From: Epinephelus fuscoguttatus
Taxonomy: Eukaryota; Chordata; Actinopteri; Perciformes; Serranidae
DNA: 64,000 bases
Direction: 5' to 3'
NCBI RefSeq assembly: GCF_011397635.1
Contig: NC_064772.1
Location: forward strand, 13,841,035 to 13,905,034
Below, piece after piece: positions 35,655-47,109 of the stretch. Position 1 is the first letter of the stretch. Each line of letters starts with the position of its first letter. The position numbers were made by a program, and so were the translations under genes. The notes under the pieces are model-generated. The model saw only the letters and a list, made by a program, of their open reading frames with translations, did not search any database and was not told the DNA's origin.

Positions 35655-36290
35655 GTCCACTATCAGTTCAGGAAGGACCCAAATGCAGAACAGGAGGCAG
35701 GTTGAAGAGGCGACAAAGTGTGAGCTTGAAAGAAAAAAAAACATCAACAGCAGGCAGGTAACTGAGAGTCCAAAGGAAAGAAGAACCAAAACTAAAATGA
35801 TAAACACAGGGAGGAAATCCAAAACTGAACATGGGAGACCAAGCAGGAAACAGCACCATGAACACAGGGATGAGCACAGACAAACTGACAGGGGACAAAG
35901 GGAAACACACAGGTATATATACACAAAAAAATAATCACAAGAACAAGACACAGCTGGAGTAGGTGGACATGAGGAAAAGGAGGGAAATGGGGACTGGTTG
36001 ACAATAAGGGTGTGGAGGGGGACACTATGGTGGAGCAGACAAGACTAATACAGAACAGGTGTGAAGGGAAGACTGAGAACAGGGAAGGACTAACGAGATG
36101 AGGGGAGACAGATGTGACAGAAAACAGGCGGGAAAACACACAAAGACAGGAAGTAAAACATGAGAAATGACACAAAATGAGAGAGTATACAAAATAAAAC
36201 AGGAAACAGATTAAACATGAATGAATAACATGAATCAAGGAGCACAAACAAAAAACTCATAGTCCATAGGATAACAGAGTATAAACAAAA
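35655..36290. repeat. Purine-rich, strand-asymmetric repeat-like region
   Basis: The plus strand is strongly A/G biased with many CAGG, GGGA and ACACAGG words. The complementary strand is correspondingly pyrimidine-rich, which opens long meaningless frames such as 36247-35792. It looks like an interspersed repeat of unknown class. Confidence 0.5.
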
Positions 36291-36467
36291 AACAGGATCA
36301 TCATCAATGTACTTGACATATTGATTTTCCTGAGAAATTAAGCATTCTTGTCTTTATTTGTGGACAGAGATTAAAGAAAATAAAGTGCGAGAGGGGGAGA
36401 ATGACTGGAATCATACTGGGAACATGGCAAACAGAGTATAAGATATGCATCTAAACCACTCAGTATT

Positions 36468-36850
36468 CCCATACAACGGTTCGTATGATATATAACAAAT
36501 TAGCGACCCACAAATAACGTTATGTTAAGTAACATTATGAGGTACCTTTACTTTAAAGTAATTCAAAGTTCACTTGGTTTCACATGATTATGAACAGACA
36601 GTCCAGGGGAAAGTCCTGTGTGGTTTGACCACTGCCACCACCGCAGCCTGTCACCTTACAGACTACTTTCTTCTTTACTCCCATCAGCGCATTGGTCATG
36701 TGAATGCAACTTTCCCGATTATGTGGGTTATACACAAACTACTAGCTCATGATAATTTACATGATTTACAGTTACATACAAATTGTGGTGCATTATTTTC
36801 GTAGGTAGGATACATATAAACAGTGCATGAGAACAGCCTGAACCACTACA
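36468..36850 (+). repeat. Dispersed repeat family F2, copy 2
   Basis: Uninterrupted copy. It shares GGGGAAAGTCCTGTGTG, CATTGGTCATGTGAATGCAA, ATGTGGGTTATACA and the closing CAGTGCATGAGAACAGCCTG with the copies in carbonic anhydrase intron 3 and at 57.8 kb. Confidence 0.7.
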
Positions 36851-36986
36851 GGCCACATTACGCCCCCAGTGAGGAATCATAGCTGACATTTTGGGTGCAC
36901 TAACCTACTGGGGCAGTTCAGCCCAACATTAAAAATCCATATTTATCCTCTTACCTGTAGTGCTGTTTATCAATCTAAATTGTCTA

Positions 36987-37256
36987 AGGGGCTATACACA
37001 TGCCACTACTTTAACTGCCTGGAAAATGTGAGGTTGGGCACTACTTTTGTGCCTTTTTTGAGCTAGCTTTCAAGAGTGCGGTAGTAGTTGCATCTGAGGT
37101 CGTTAAGCAAAGTACTGTGTTGTATGACAAATACGCTTTTGGGAAGATGTGCAGGCTATAACGGCGTGACTCTGGCGTTTGAGCGCACCTGCCGTAAGTC
37201 CTCATTGAAATCAATGATTTTGTGCTTGACAAAAATGTGGCATGTGTACAGCCCCT
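36987..37256. mobile_element. Short MITE, 270 bp
   Basis: The ends AGGGGCTATACACATGCCAC and, in reverse complement, AGGGGCTGTACACATGCCAC form a 20-bp terminal inverted repeat with one difference. It is flanked by TA at 36985-36986 and 37257-37258 (possibly a degenerate 3-bp CTA/TTA duplication). There is no coding capacity. Confidence 0.75.
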
Positions 37257-37259
37257 TAG

Positions 37260-39080
37260 TGTGAGTGTTGGAGATGCCAACATTTTCTCAGCTTCGATTG
37301 CTGAGCTGTAGTGTTCGCTAGCTCAGAGGTGCTAAGTGAGTTAGCAGTAGATGCACGCTTCTTTCTGCACGGTGATATGATTGGTGGGTGTAGTTAGGTA
37401 GAAAGAAAATAGTTCCTATATGAAACTGCTCACAAAAAGGTCTGTGGATTATCTTTATTACCTAGGTCATGATTTCTGGAAAGAAACATTTCTGCTGAGT
37501 TTTTCAAATGTAATTTTTTGGCACCTTGAGCACCACAAGCTGAGTGCCATCTGGTTTCTTTATATAGAAGGCAGAAATCTCTATAGCTGATATCTCCAAC
37601 ACTCAGCAACTCACATCAAAACAATCTTGAAAATATGTGTTTTTGATTGTGAGGTGAAGTGTTCCTTTAAAGTGGGAGCTAGTCTGGTAAAACTGTTGGC
37701 TTGTTTACATCCTGTAAATTTATAAGTGTTCATGTTGTTAGTCTGTTTGACCTGTTTTTTGGTCATGGTGCTCAGAGAATACTTTGGTGAGTATCAAAAC
37801 TGGAAGCACCAATGGCCAGAGATATGAAAATGTAACCTAATTTGTAATAAACCATTGTTTCTCTTTGATGAGTCTTAGTAATTCATGTAGTTGGTAAGTT
37901 TTTGGAACAGAATGTTTTTTCTTTGACTGAACAAACCTCCACATTTTCCACAAATACAATAAACTTTTACTACGATCGTCATCAAGCACTGAGAATAAAA
38001 GCAAAATAACTTATCAAGCAAATATGAATTCAAAATGACAATGAACTACATTTGTTGTATTAATAAATGTAAGGCTCATGTCTTTCTGCTGTTTGTGTCA
38101 GCCTGTGGAAGCTTTAAGACTTGCTGTTGGGTGGGTTTCTCTTGGTGAAAAATCCTCAGGCGCATAGGAAATGTTTCTTTTTATGTTACCAGAAGCAACA
38201 GAATTGTTTGTGTGGAATAAATAGAAGAGGAGTCGAGCAGTTATCCATCTGCGGAAGCAGTATTGCACACAGCATTTGATTGACAGGCAATGCTTGAGAA
38301 GTGATTGCTTGGCTGCTTTTAAACCAGAATATCAACAGAATAAAGATCAAAAATAAGACTTTCCTGTCTTTAAGAGTGCTAATATCTGAAATGATGTTTA
38401 GCATGTGTGTTGCTTCCACTGTTTCACAGGAGTACCAGTTGAAAACAGACACTTGTACAATAAGTGGAGAGACTCTGTTGGATGATGTTTGCCTCGATGA
38501 GCGAGATTTGAAATCCTGTCTGTCTGACTGGTGTTGAGGCCTCTTCAGACCCCGCAGATAAGAGAGGGAAATGTTCAACCCGCAGACAAGCAGAGAGAAG
38601 ATGATGACAGCGGGGCTCACCTCACCCCGGGGAGGTGAGGAGCTCAGAGGTGTTGTGAAGAAATGGATTTCAGCTGTGCAGCTGTGCGATGAGACAACTA
38701 AAATGGAGGGAAAGCGAGGGTGCAAACAGGTCGACGTCAAAGACAAAATGGAACAGATAAGGATAGGAGGAAGATTGTGATCGATACTCATTATGAACAA
38801 GAAGGAATAAAAGACAAGATACACCAGGAGATATACATTTAGACTGACTGTATGAAATGTAAAAACAATTCAATCTAACACATTCTGAGTCCTTACTTGT
38901 CAAATACAGCAGCTTTGTAAAAAAGCCCTACCTGTTAAACGATGGCACTCACAGTTTTGGATGATCAGGGATGACGTATAGGTTTAAGCTTATCACATGT
39001 ATAGTGTCGTTTAAAAATAAACTTGTAAATGTAATCCACTTTCCACCTGGTAAATGCATATTGTCCCTTTTCAAAACAAT
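37260..39080. other. Intergenic DNA with one long chance-like frame
   Basis: A 212-codon frame on the minus strand (38824-38186) is the longest outside genes and the L1. It is hydrophobic and low in charged residues, with no family motif. A small GGTGAG/CTCACC inverted repeat lies near 38617-38641. Confidence 0.35.
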
Positions 39081-39084
39081 CTTC

Positions 39085-39210
39085 CAATGTAGGTAGGGCT
39101 GTGTATGGCTTAAAAAATTCTGATTTCAGTACCAATACCAGCACCCTTAAAGTGATACCAATACCAACAGACCATTTAATCTGATACCTTTTTTTGTTCT
39201 TCGATTGATA
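39085..39210. repeat. Interspersed repeat with GATACCAATACC words
   Basis: Repeated ATACCAATACCA-like words resemble a repeat common in teleost intergenic DNA. Boundaries are unclear. Confidence 0.4.
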
Positions 39211-39999
39211 CCCATCATGTGAATGCAAGCATTCAGTCGTGTAAAATGCCACCAGACACCATAGGCCCGTACTATAGCCATACTTTCAAACATTTTGGTG
39301 GCATCTCGGCACAATCAACTGCGAACTTAGTGATGACTTGGCCACACTACAGACTGTAGGGGTTGTAACTTTTGCAGTATCGGGCCAATCAAAAAACACT
39401 TGCAGTGCTTGGCTGCACGTAAAACGGTTATTTGTTTTCTAGATCGGGGTATGTGATGAGTTAAAGAATAATACCAAGTTGATGTGGTGATCATGTTAGT
39501 TGCTTATTTGCAAAATTAGCATTGATTAGGAGTCAGGTTTGTGTCCACATGATGAAAGTAAGTCCAATATTCCATTGCTTTGAGCTCTATTTTTTGTCTC
39601 CACTACTTCCTTACAGGAACCTGGCTCTCTAGCTGCTTAATGCTTCACTATGTTCACCAGCTGCTTGGGTTTATGGTTGGCTTTCATTACTTTTTTTATT
39701 TAAAAAAGCTGCCTACTGCATCTGAAAACAGTACAGAGTGGTGAGAGCTAACCAAAACATTTAAACTGTGTGCCGTAGAATTAAAACAATTAGCTGAAAG
39801 ACACAAAAATGAGAGTCAAGTTATAATTGTATGTGGGATCAAAACACGAGTAACCCCTTTTCCAATGTCTGTAGTGATTTGATCCATATAGTTGAAACAA
39901 AAATATTAATTACTGCAACTACAGGTAATTTCACAATTTCAATACGTACATTTAGCAGACTTTATTCCACAGCTCAAAGTTAGATGAATATTCCTCTTA

Positions 40000-40353
40000 C
40001 GCTAGGGCCACACCGCCCGCGGAAGCGCCACGAATAGCCTCGAAGCGCTGAGAAGAGAAGGCAGTTTCCTTTCGGCGCCCATGTTAACCGACTGTGTCGT
40101 CCACACTGGCCGCGCCACGCCGGGAAGCTCTGCGGCAGGCTCACGATTTGCAGTGATCAGTTCGACGTCTGGTCTATTTTCTGCGCAAGCCGCGAGTGAA
40201 TCTGACAAGCCAGGCAGTGAAAAACAAGAGCTGGGAGCAGAATCACTTGTCGACGGCGTGGAGAAATGCGCGTCTGATGTGAACGGAGGTGCTCCGGTGC
40301 GCGAGAGAATTTCGCTGCGCTGCGCTTCCGCGGGCAGTGTGGCCCTGGCGTCA
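40000..40353. mobile_element. CpG-rich MITE, ~354 bp
   Basis: The left end GCTAGGGCCACACCGCCCGC and the reverse complement of the right end GCCAGGGCCACACTGCCCGC form a terminal inverted repeat that continues through GGAAGCG. The interior is far richer in G+C and CpG than the surrounding AT-rich DNA. The target duplication is not clear. The CAGGG termini suggest hAT, which is unproven. Confidence 0.7.
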
Positions 40354-40359
40354 CTAAAG

Positions 40360-41335
40360 CTACATTACAGTCAGTACCTTTTCTATCAGCACTGTGTTGT
40401 CAATATAAAGGGCAAAAACATTGAGTGTGCTTGCTGCAGCTGAAGGACAATACTTAAGTACACATCTGAGAAACTGAAAGTCTGTATTCAATCAGCTCCA
40501 AATGTAAGGGGAAGTAGTGGGAGTTTCTTTGTTGACTGTTCGCTGGAGAGTTCAGTTTAAAGCCAGGACCTTTTGCACAAGGCTCCACTTTCCTGAGTAT
40601 AGATTTGATTGGCCGAACGTCATACAACTGCATCAGCTGCAGAGAGGGCAACACTGAACAACAACAGATCATTCTCTGCAAAGTGTAACTTCTATACCTT
40701 AGATTTTTACAGCAAGTCACAACACCAGTAGCAGAAATTAATGATATATAGTATGTGTACAAAATATGTAAATTAATTGAGAATCTTAGGGACAGTAAAG
40801 AAGGATTTAGCTTCAGTTTCAGTGCTCTTTACATCAATTAAGGGTGAATGCTGTAAAGCTGTAACTCCTGTGAGTTGGATTTTTACACGATGGGGAAAAA
40901 GGAGGCTTGTGGGAACATTTTGATGTATTATAAAGTGTATGAAGAGTGAAAACTGTGAGACTAGAAACATTTTCTTGTTTAATATCTTATTAACCACAGC
41001 TTGACACCACCAGCCTCCCCATAGACTTGCATTGGACTAGAACTGAATCTTGATATATTATCTACAGTAAAACTTTGAAAGCATTCTTAAAGTCGCATTA
41101 CAAAATGTCATACAAAAATAAGAAGTCTTCACTGAAATTATCAAAGAGACTTTAAAATGTTTCCTTCATTGTGCATGTAAGATCGAGCTTTTTCTCTTAT
41201 TCATTGTTGATTTGAAGAATGCATTTAATCTTTAACATACAGCATGTTTTCTCATGAATTGAGATATATTTTTATTCTCTAAATAAAAGCCAGTCATTCA
41301 GAATAGTTTGTGAAAAGTTTTGCAAGGTAAAATAT
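40360..41335. other. AT-rich intergenic DNA
   Basis: No gene or element is recognised between the CpG-rich MITE and the Tc1 remnant. Confidence 0.35.
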
Positions 41336-41338
41336 GTA

Positions 41339-41783
41339 GAGCATTCAGAAAGTATTCAGACCCTATCTTTTTTCTATGTTGCAGCCTTAAGCTAAACTCA
41401 TTTAAACATTGTCCTTCATCAGCCGACACTCATCACACGCACTTATACAGACAAGTGTGGGCCTTTCTAAACTATGTCCAATCAACTGAACAGACAAAAG
41501 ATGGACTCCAATCAAGGTGGAGAAACACTGGAAAGATGATCAGGGGGAGTGGAATGCACCTGGGCTGAAATTCAAGTGTCACAACAAAGAGTCTGAATAT
41601 TCATGTCAATGTGATTTTTTTCAGTTTTTTCTTTTCAGTACATTTGCAAGAAAAGTCCTGTTTTCACTCTGTCAGTTTGCGCCATTGTGTGAAAATTGTT
41701 CGGAATAAAAGATTAATTAAAACCAAGACTGCAACATCAAAAAATGTGAAAAAGTGAAGACTGAACTCTTTCTGAAGGCACTT
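41339..41783. mobile_element. Tc1/mariner remnant, 445 bp
   Basis: The left terminus GAGCATTCAGAAAGTATTCA pairs with the reverse complement of the right terminus (AAGTGCCTTCAGAAAGAGTT). TA dinucleotides lie outside at 41337-41338 and 41784-41785. Interior words such as GATGGACTCCAATCAAGGTG are those of fish Tc1 ends. The transposase is deleted. Confidence 0.75.
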
Positions 41784-42143
41784 TATATCTCTCTGTTAAT
41801 ATTTTATATTTTAGACCAGAGGTGTCTCATTTTATTTTATGGACCACATACAGTCCAATTCTATCTCATGTGGGCCAGACCAGTAAAACCATTTCATATA
41901 CCTATAAATGACCAGCCCATTCTCATTCATAACTTGTCAAATACCACCACTCTGTCAGTGATCTCAGCATCAGATACACACACAGAGGCACCTTTCACAG
42001 CGGTATGATACACAGTGGGCAACAACCAAACTCTTAAAATACCACCATTGCGTCAGTGGACGTCTGTGTGAGATACTGATGAACAAAGGCACCTTCTGCG
42101 GCAAGACAAAACGCACTGGTTGGAAGCAGTTTTGGGGTCATCC

Positions 42144-42289
42144 CTATGTTTCCCGGGTTCTATGTTCCCCGCTTACCACCCAGAAAGGTTCTATGTTTCC
42201 CGCTCAACCAAGCGGGAAACATAGAACCCGGGAAACGTAAAACCTTTTTTGCAGGGTTAAGTGGGGAACATAGAACCCGGGAAACATAG
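42144..42289. repeat. Nested inverted repeats built on CTATGTTTCCCG
   Basis: An outer stem pairs 42144-42175 with 42258-42289 (32 bp, one mismatch). An inner perfect stem pairs 42187-42204 with 42211-42228 (18 bp, 6-nt loop). The same 12-base word occurs about six times in alternating orientation. Confidence 0.9.
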
Positions 42290-42299
42290 ATACGCTCCT

Positions 42300-42450
42300 G
42301 CAGTTTTTAACCCTGCCAGCAAGTACAAAGAGTGAGAAAGTTGCTGTAGGGCACGTAGGAGGGGAGATAGATGGGTCCAACAAACTCTGGACTTTCACCC
42401 GCGAGCCCGCTGTTCGTGTCCTGTGTGAAACCAAAAGTCAACATGCTTTT
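42300..42450 (+). repeat. Dispersed repeat family P, copy 2
   Basis: AAAGAGTGAGAAAGTTGC, GATGGGTCCAACAAACTCTG and the TTCGTGTCCTGTGTGAAACC block match 52370-52500 and partly 30440-30560. Confidence 0.55.
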
Positions 42451-42789
42451 GTTGCCTAAACTTAAGGAAATAAAAGAAAAACAAAGTGTTTTACCTACGT
42501 TGTAAGTTTATATGAAGACTGTATGCATGTATTGAGCATTAACTGTACATTTCCTGTGAAAAGAAAGTGTATTTTGAAAATGCACAATGTATGTAACAAG
42601 CGTCATTTGAGGCGCTATCCGTTAGCATCCAAATCTGACACAAGAGGGTACCTAGCATATCATATTTTGACGTTTAGGTCCACTTACAAAGCTGCGGTAT
42701 TTGACCAGTTGGGATTAGAACACGTTAAAATTAAAAGACCTCCATTTTTTCCTTTCCATTTAGTGTAAAGAAGTAAAAGTATATTCTTA

Positions 42790-44970
42790 AAACATGCACA
42801 ATTAATGAACAATCCAGACAGCAAAACGTGCCCAGATGAAGTACAACATCCTGGTATTTTTTGGCATACTTCATTTAACGTACTACGTATTGGGACGTAC
42901 TCAATATTTTTCTGCCATAATAGTATGGAGGTATGGGTACTGGAATGCACAGATGTGTCACGTTGCTTGTATGTTAGCACATGGGATCTATACTGTAACA
43001 GTGTATACAGTGTTGGGTCTGCTCCCCTTATTAGAACAGTGCAACCCCCCTAGTGGACAAAAGGGAATAGCAGAGCTTTTTATTGATTCTTCTTTGCAAT
43101 ATTCACACTTTGCAAAGTCATCCAGGATTGGACTCTTTGGCAGAACACTGGTCCACAGACTGTGTTTGACACCCTGTTTCAGACCTTCTTCTTCATGTTG
43201 TGTCTCATGTTAAATGTGAGTGTCATTCCAAATAGAGCTATCTGACCCACTGACATCTAAATGAAATGATTGCTGGCTAAATGCTCAACTTATTGGACAA
43301 TACTATTGAATTATACAACCAAAAACCTTTCCTTATGAAATAAAATAACTGCATTTTTCTTTTTTAATTCAGTACTGTAAGTAAAATACTGATATTGAAT
43401 TAATAATGCATTAGATGCACCCTCTGTGTTTCAGTAGCCTGCAGGTATCGATCAACGCTCCAATTAAAATCACAGCTATCACAGGCCATCTACTGACTCT
43501 ACAGACTCCACAGCACAGAAGATTCATTATTCTTCAGTGAACATACAACAAAAACAGAAGGCGCACTCACTGATGTTACACTACAGGCAGCAGCACTGTC
43601 TGCCTGCTTCACAGCGGTCCATCTATGGTCTTCAGAGCCACGGCAGACAGTTGTTGTTCCCCATACAGCGCGTGACTCATCAACGCACACACACTGTATT
43701 TCCACAATTGTGTTCTCAGAAGGCAATCTAAGTAATGAACTGTGCGAAAACCCATCTGTGTTCCATTTTCAATTTGGCACATCTTTGCAATGCTATTAAT
43801 GATCTCGCAGACGCATTTGTATTCAATGTGATTTGCAATGTAGCATCTTTTTTTTCACACCACACAACATATTGATATGTGGAAACTCAAGATTGGATTT
43901 GGAATAAAGTTGACTGTGGTGTGATATCTTCATAAACAGGACATTTACAAGCCATTTTCCAACACAATGAAAGTTTGAAAAACAATGTTCTGAAATATAA
44001 AACAGATTCATTAAAAAAAGAAAAAGTATTAGAAAAGTAAAAGTGTAAGATAATTTAACTTTTTCCCACATTAACACATTACTGTTTCACTATCAAAGTC
44101 TGATGAACATACCAATTGACATCACGCATTTTGATGAATCTTGTCACATTTCTAAGAACCAGGTGTCTGGAAGGAAAAAATATCTGCAGGAATAATGAAT
44201 TTTGTGCCTTTAGAAGCAGTGACAGTGGTTTATCTGGGATAAAGCAAAGAATTGTGTTTTGGGGTCGTTTTTTTAATAGTTTGAGATGAGCGGCATTAGT
44301 GACAATAGTGAAACTGACAAAGTAAATAGGGTCACTGCAGAGACTCAGTTCTAAACAGTAAATCCAAATAAAAAGACATCAGATAGGTGGGGGCAATGGG
44401 ATATGAGGTGCAAGAAAAAGAGACTGCATATGAGAATATCTATCAAAAATAACACAAATGTATAAAACGCTACTGTGGGTCTCAGCCTAAAGTCGACTGC
44501 CTAACATTGATTTGTTTATGTCCAGATGGATCAAGTGAGGCAATACTTTATCTTTAATGATGACAGAAAATCAATTCTTCATGCATCTTTGCAAAGTAAA
44601 TAAATAAATAAGAAATATCACAACATAATCAAGATTGTGTTTATCCCATTCAGAGTAGCTGAGCTGTGTTTGTATTTACTCATTACATTTGCAGGAAAAA
44701 TAATGAATCATTAATGAGAGTTTATCCAAAATGCAACATAATACAGCCGCTGCGCTACTTGAAAGTTGTCATGTAAACAGTTACAGTTTACAGTTACTTG
44801 TATAGTTGTAGTTCTACTTACCTTGTTTGTCTACTGTTGTCCACTGCAGGTGGTGGTTTCACAGAGTGGCCAAAAACAGGAATCTGCTGATGCTGAAATC
44901 AAGGTTAGAGTGAATCGGAACATACAGTATGAGCCATGAAAACAAACCTTAAATTCACCCAGTTATAATA
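42790..44970. other. Intergenic DNA
   Basis: AT-rich with no gene recognised. Frames at 42805-43213 overlap each other in two phases and lack family features. Confidence 0.35.
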
Positions 44971-44984
44971 TAAAAATATGAACC

Positions 44985-45101
44985 CAATCACCAGAATAAA
45001 TGTTGGTATTGTGTGTTTATGCAAGTTTCTTAATGTTTCAATTTTCAATCTTAAGTTGTGACAACACTGCGGTTAACGTGATAATGTTAATGCAAAACTT
45101 C
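44985..45101 (+). repeat. Fragment of repeat family M interrupted by a SINE
   Basis: CAATCACCAGAATAAATGTT and GGTATTGTGTGTTTATGC match M termini. The segment continues to the SINE target duplication at 45087-45101 and resumes after 45457. Confidence 0.5.
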
Positions 45102-45457
45102 ATTCATTCATTCATCTTCTAACTGCTTCATCCTCTTGAGGGTTGCGGGGGGGCTGGAGCCTATCCCAGCTACATCGGGCGAGAGGCAGGGTACACCCTG
45201 GACAGGTCGCCAGACTATCGCAGGGCTGACACATAGAGACAAACAACCATTCACACCTACGGACAATTTAGAGTTACCAATTAACCTAGTCCCCAGTCTG
45301 CATGTCTTTGGACTGTGGGAGGAAGCCGGAGTGCCCGGAGAGAACCCACGCTGACAACATGCAAACTCCACACAGAAGGGCTCCCATGCCCGGGATCGAA
45401 CCGGCAACCCTCTTGCTGTGAGGCGAGAGTGCTAACCACCACACCACCGTGCTGCCC
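45102..45457 (-). mobile_element. tRNA-derived SINE (V-SINE-like), minus strand
   Basis: Read on the minus strand, the head GGGCAGCACGGTGGTGTGG and the GGTTCGATCC B box are tRNA-like, the centre carries GAGTTTGCATGTTGTCAGCG and CAGTCCAAAGACATGCAGAC, and the tail is (ATGA)n-like. A perfect 15-bp target duplication TTAATGCAAAACTTC lies at 45087-45101 and 45458-45472. It is better preserved than the copy at 29.9 kb. Confidence 0.88.
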
Positions 45458-45502
45458 TTAATGCAAAACTTCTCCTTGAAAAAAAAAAAAAATGTCTGTC
45501 AG

Positions 45503-47103
45503 GCCAGTCGCCAGAATAAGATGTTGGCATCATACATTATACATTTCTGCAAACCATGGATGTCTTACATTTGCACGTTTCATACAGTACATGTCACATC
45601 AGTGTTTCGAAAGTGATGTAGTTAAGATTACATGTACATCAGCTGAGTTTCTTATCGAGAGGCTGAAATGGGTAATGGTACGAGACAAGCTGCAGATCAC
45701 CGTTTAAAACCACTAAACAGTTGTACTGGTTGATTTTATCGCGAGACATCAGAGGCATTTCCAGCAGCTGTGGAGGCAAAAAGCTGGTATTTCAAGCCAA
45801 AACATGATCTCTTCCGTCATATAATATGTTTTTTTTTTGTGTGTCTAAACATAATCACACATACATAACACATAACCACAGTGTTGTTGGAACATAAGGA
45901 AATGTCAGGTTTTCACATACTCACCAAATAACAATGTACAAATGCAACATATCGTTGGTTTGCAGAAGTACCACAGTTGATTGCTCAAACAATCTGCTAC
46001 TCGGTAGCTGTCTCGCCTGGGTGCAGTGCTGGGAGGGATAGGTTCAAAACTTATCCCACTACAGATTTTTAGGGCTAAAATGCAATTTTTAATCAGGTGA
46101 GATTTATTTTCTTTTTAGAGTCAACAATAATTTATCACATGAATGAACTGTGAAAAGTTGAGACCCCATCGTGGTATGTATATTTAGGGAGTAGAGATGT
46201 CATGGTTAGTTTAGGAATATTCCTTCAATGGAGTCAAGACACTGGTGGTGGAGGTGAGGGAAGGGATGGTAGTGTAGAAGCTGGAGTGAGGCAGAAAGAA
46301 TTCTGAATGAAATGAGAGTGTAAAGATTCCTAACTGAACTTTCGCCAAGCTTCATTAGATTACTAAAACTAAGTAACATATTCTAAATACTCTGGATTAC
46401 TTTTGGAATACTTCAAAATAGTTTTGCTGAACTTATTTACCTCAGTCTTATATTTCCATGCTGAAAACACACCACATTGTCCTGGCTGTCCATCTCCTCT
46501 GTCACTGCCATGTGGCAGATGCACGGCACGCACTTTGCATGCATTATATGTGTTTTACACCATGGCCTTACAGCAAGCGGGAATTGCTTTCTGTCCACAA
46601 TGAATCAATTAAATATGTACTTGTGTAATGTTGCGTAAACAAACCATGTAGGCTGCCTATCAGCTGTGTGCTCCGCTGGAGACGCAACCACTTAAACTAT
46701 GGAAGGGTACTTGCTATCTTTCTATGTTTATACTTTTTAAACAGAGAACACATGGTTTATATTGTGATAATTACTGGAAATGATACACAATAAAGTCAAC
46801 AGCAGGTAGGCTATAGCCATAGGCGTTTACTGCTTTCAGTTCCCTGGTGAACTCCCTCCGACCAGCTGCCACCACTGCAGTTAAACAAGGAGATGATGTG
46901 TAGAAACTGTAACAGTAATGTTATACAGTTGCTTATATTTTGTATTTTCAATACTTAACTCCATTACTTGTATACCATCACTCCCCAACCCTGCTGGAGC
47001 ATCACGCTACCTTAGATATACTGATGTGATACATATGAAACACACAGCTTATCTGTGGTTTTCAGAAATGCACAATGCCAACATTTTATTCTGGTGACTG
47101 GGC
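45503..47103. mobile_element. Family M inverted-repeat element, ~1.6 kb copy
   Basis: The left end CCAGTCGCCAGAATAAGATG and the right end (reverse complement CCAGTCACCAGAATAAAATG) form terminal inverted repeats extending about 45 bp with scattered differences. The interior has no transposase frame and little of the minisatellite seen in other copies. Superfamily unknown. Confidence 0.6.
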
Positions 47104-47109
47104 TGAAAA

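Noticed and set aside
35792..36247. 151-codon minus-strand frame
   Set aside because: Composed of Ser, Phe, Leu and Val from pyrimidine-rich sequence. Overlapping frames in the same region have the same composition bias.
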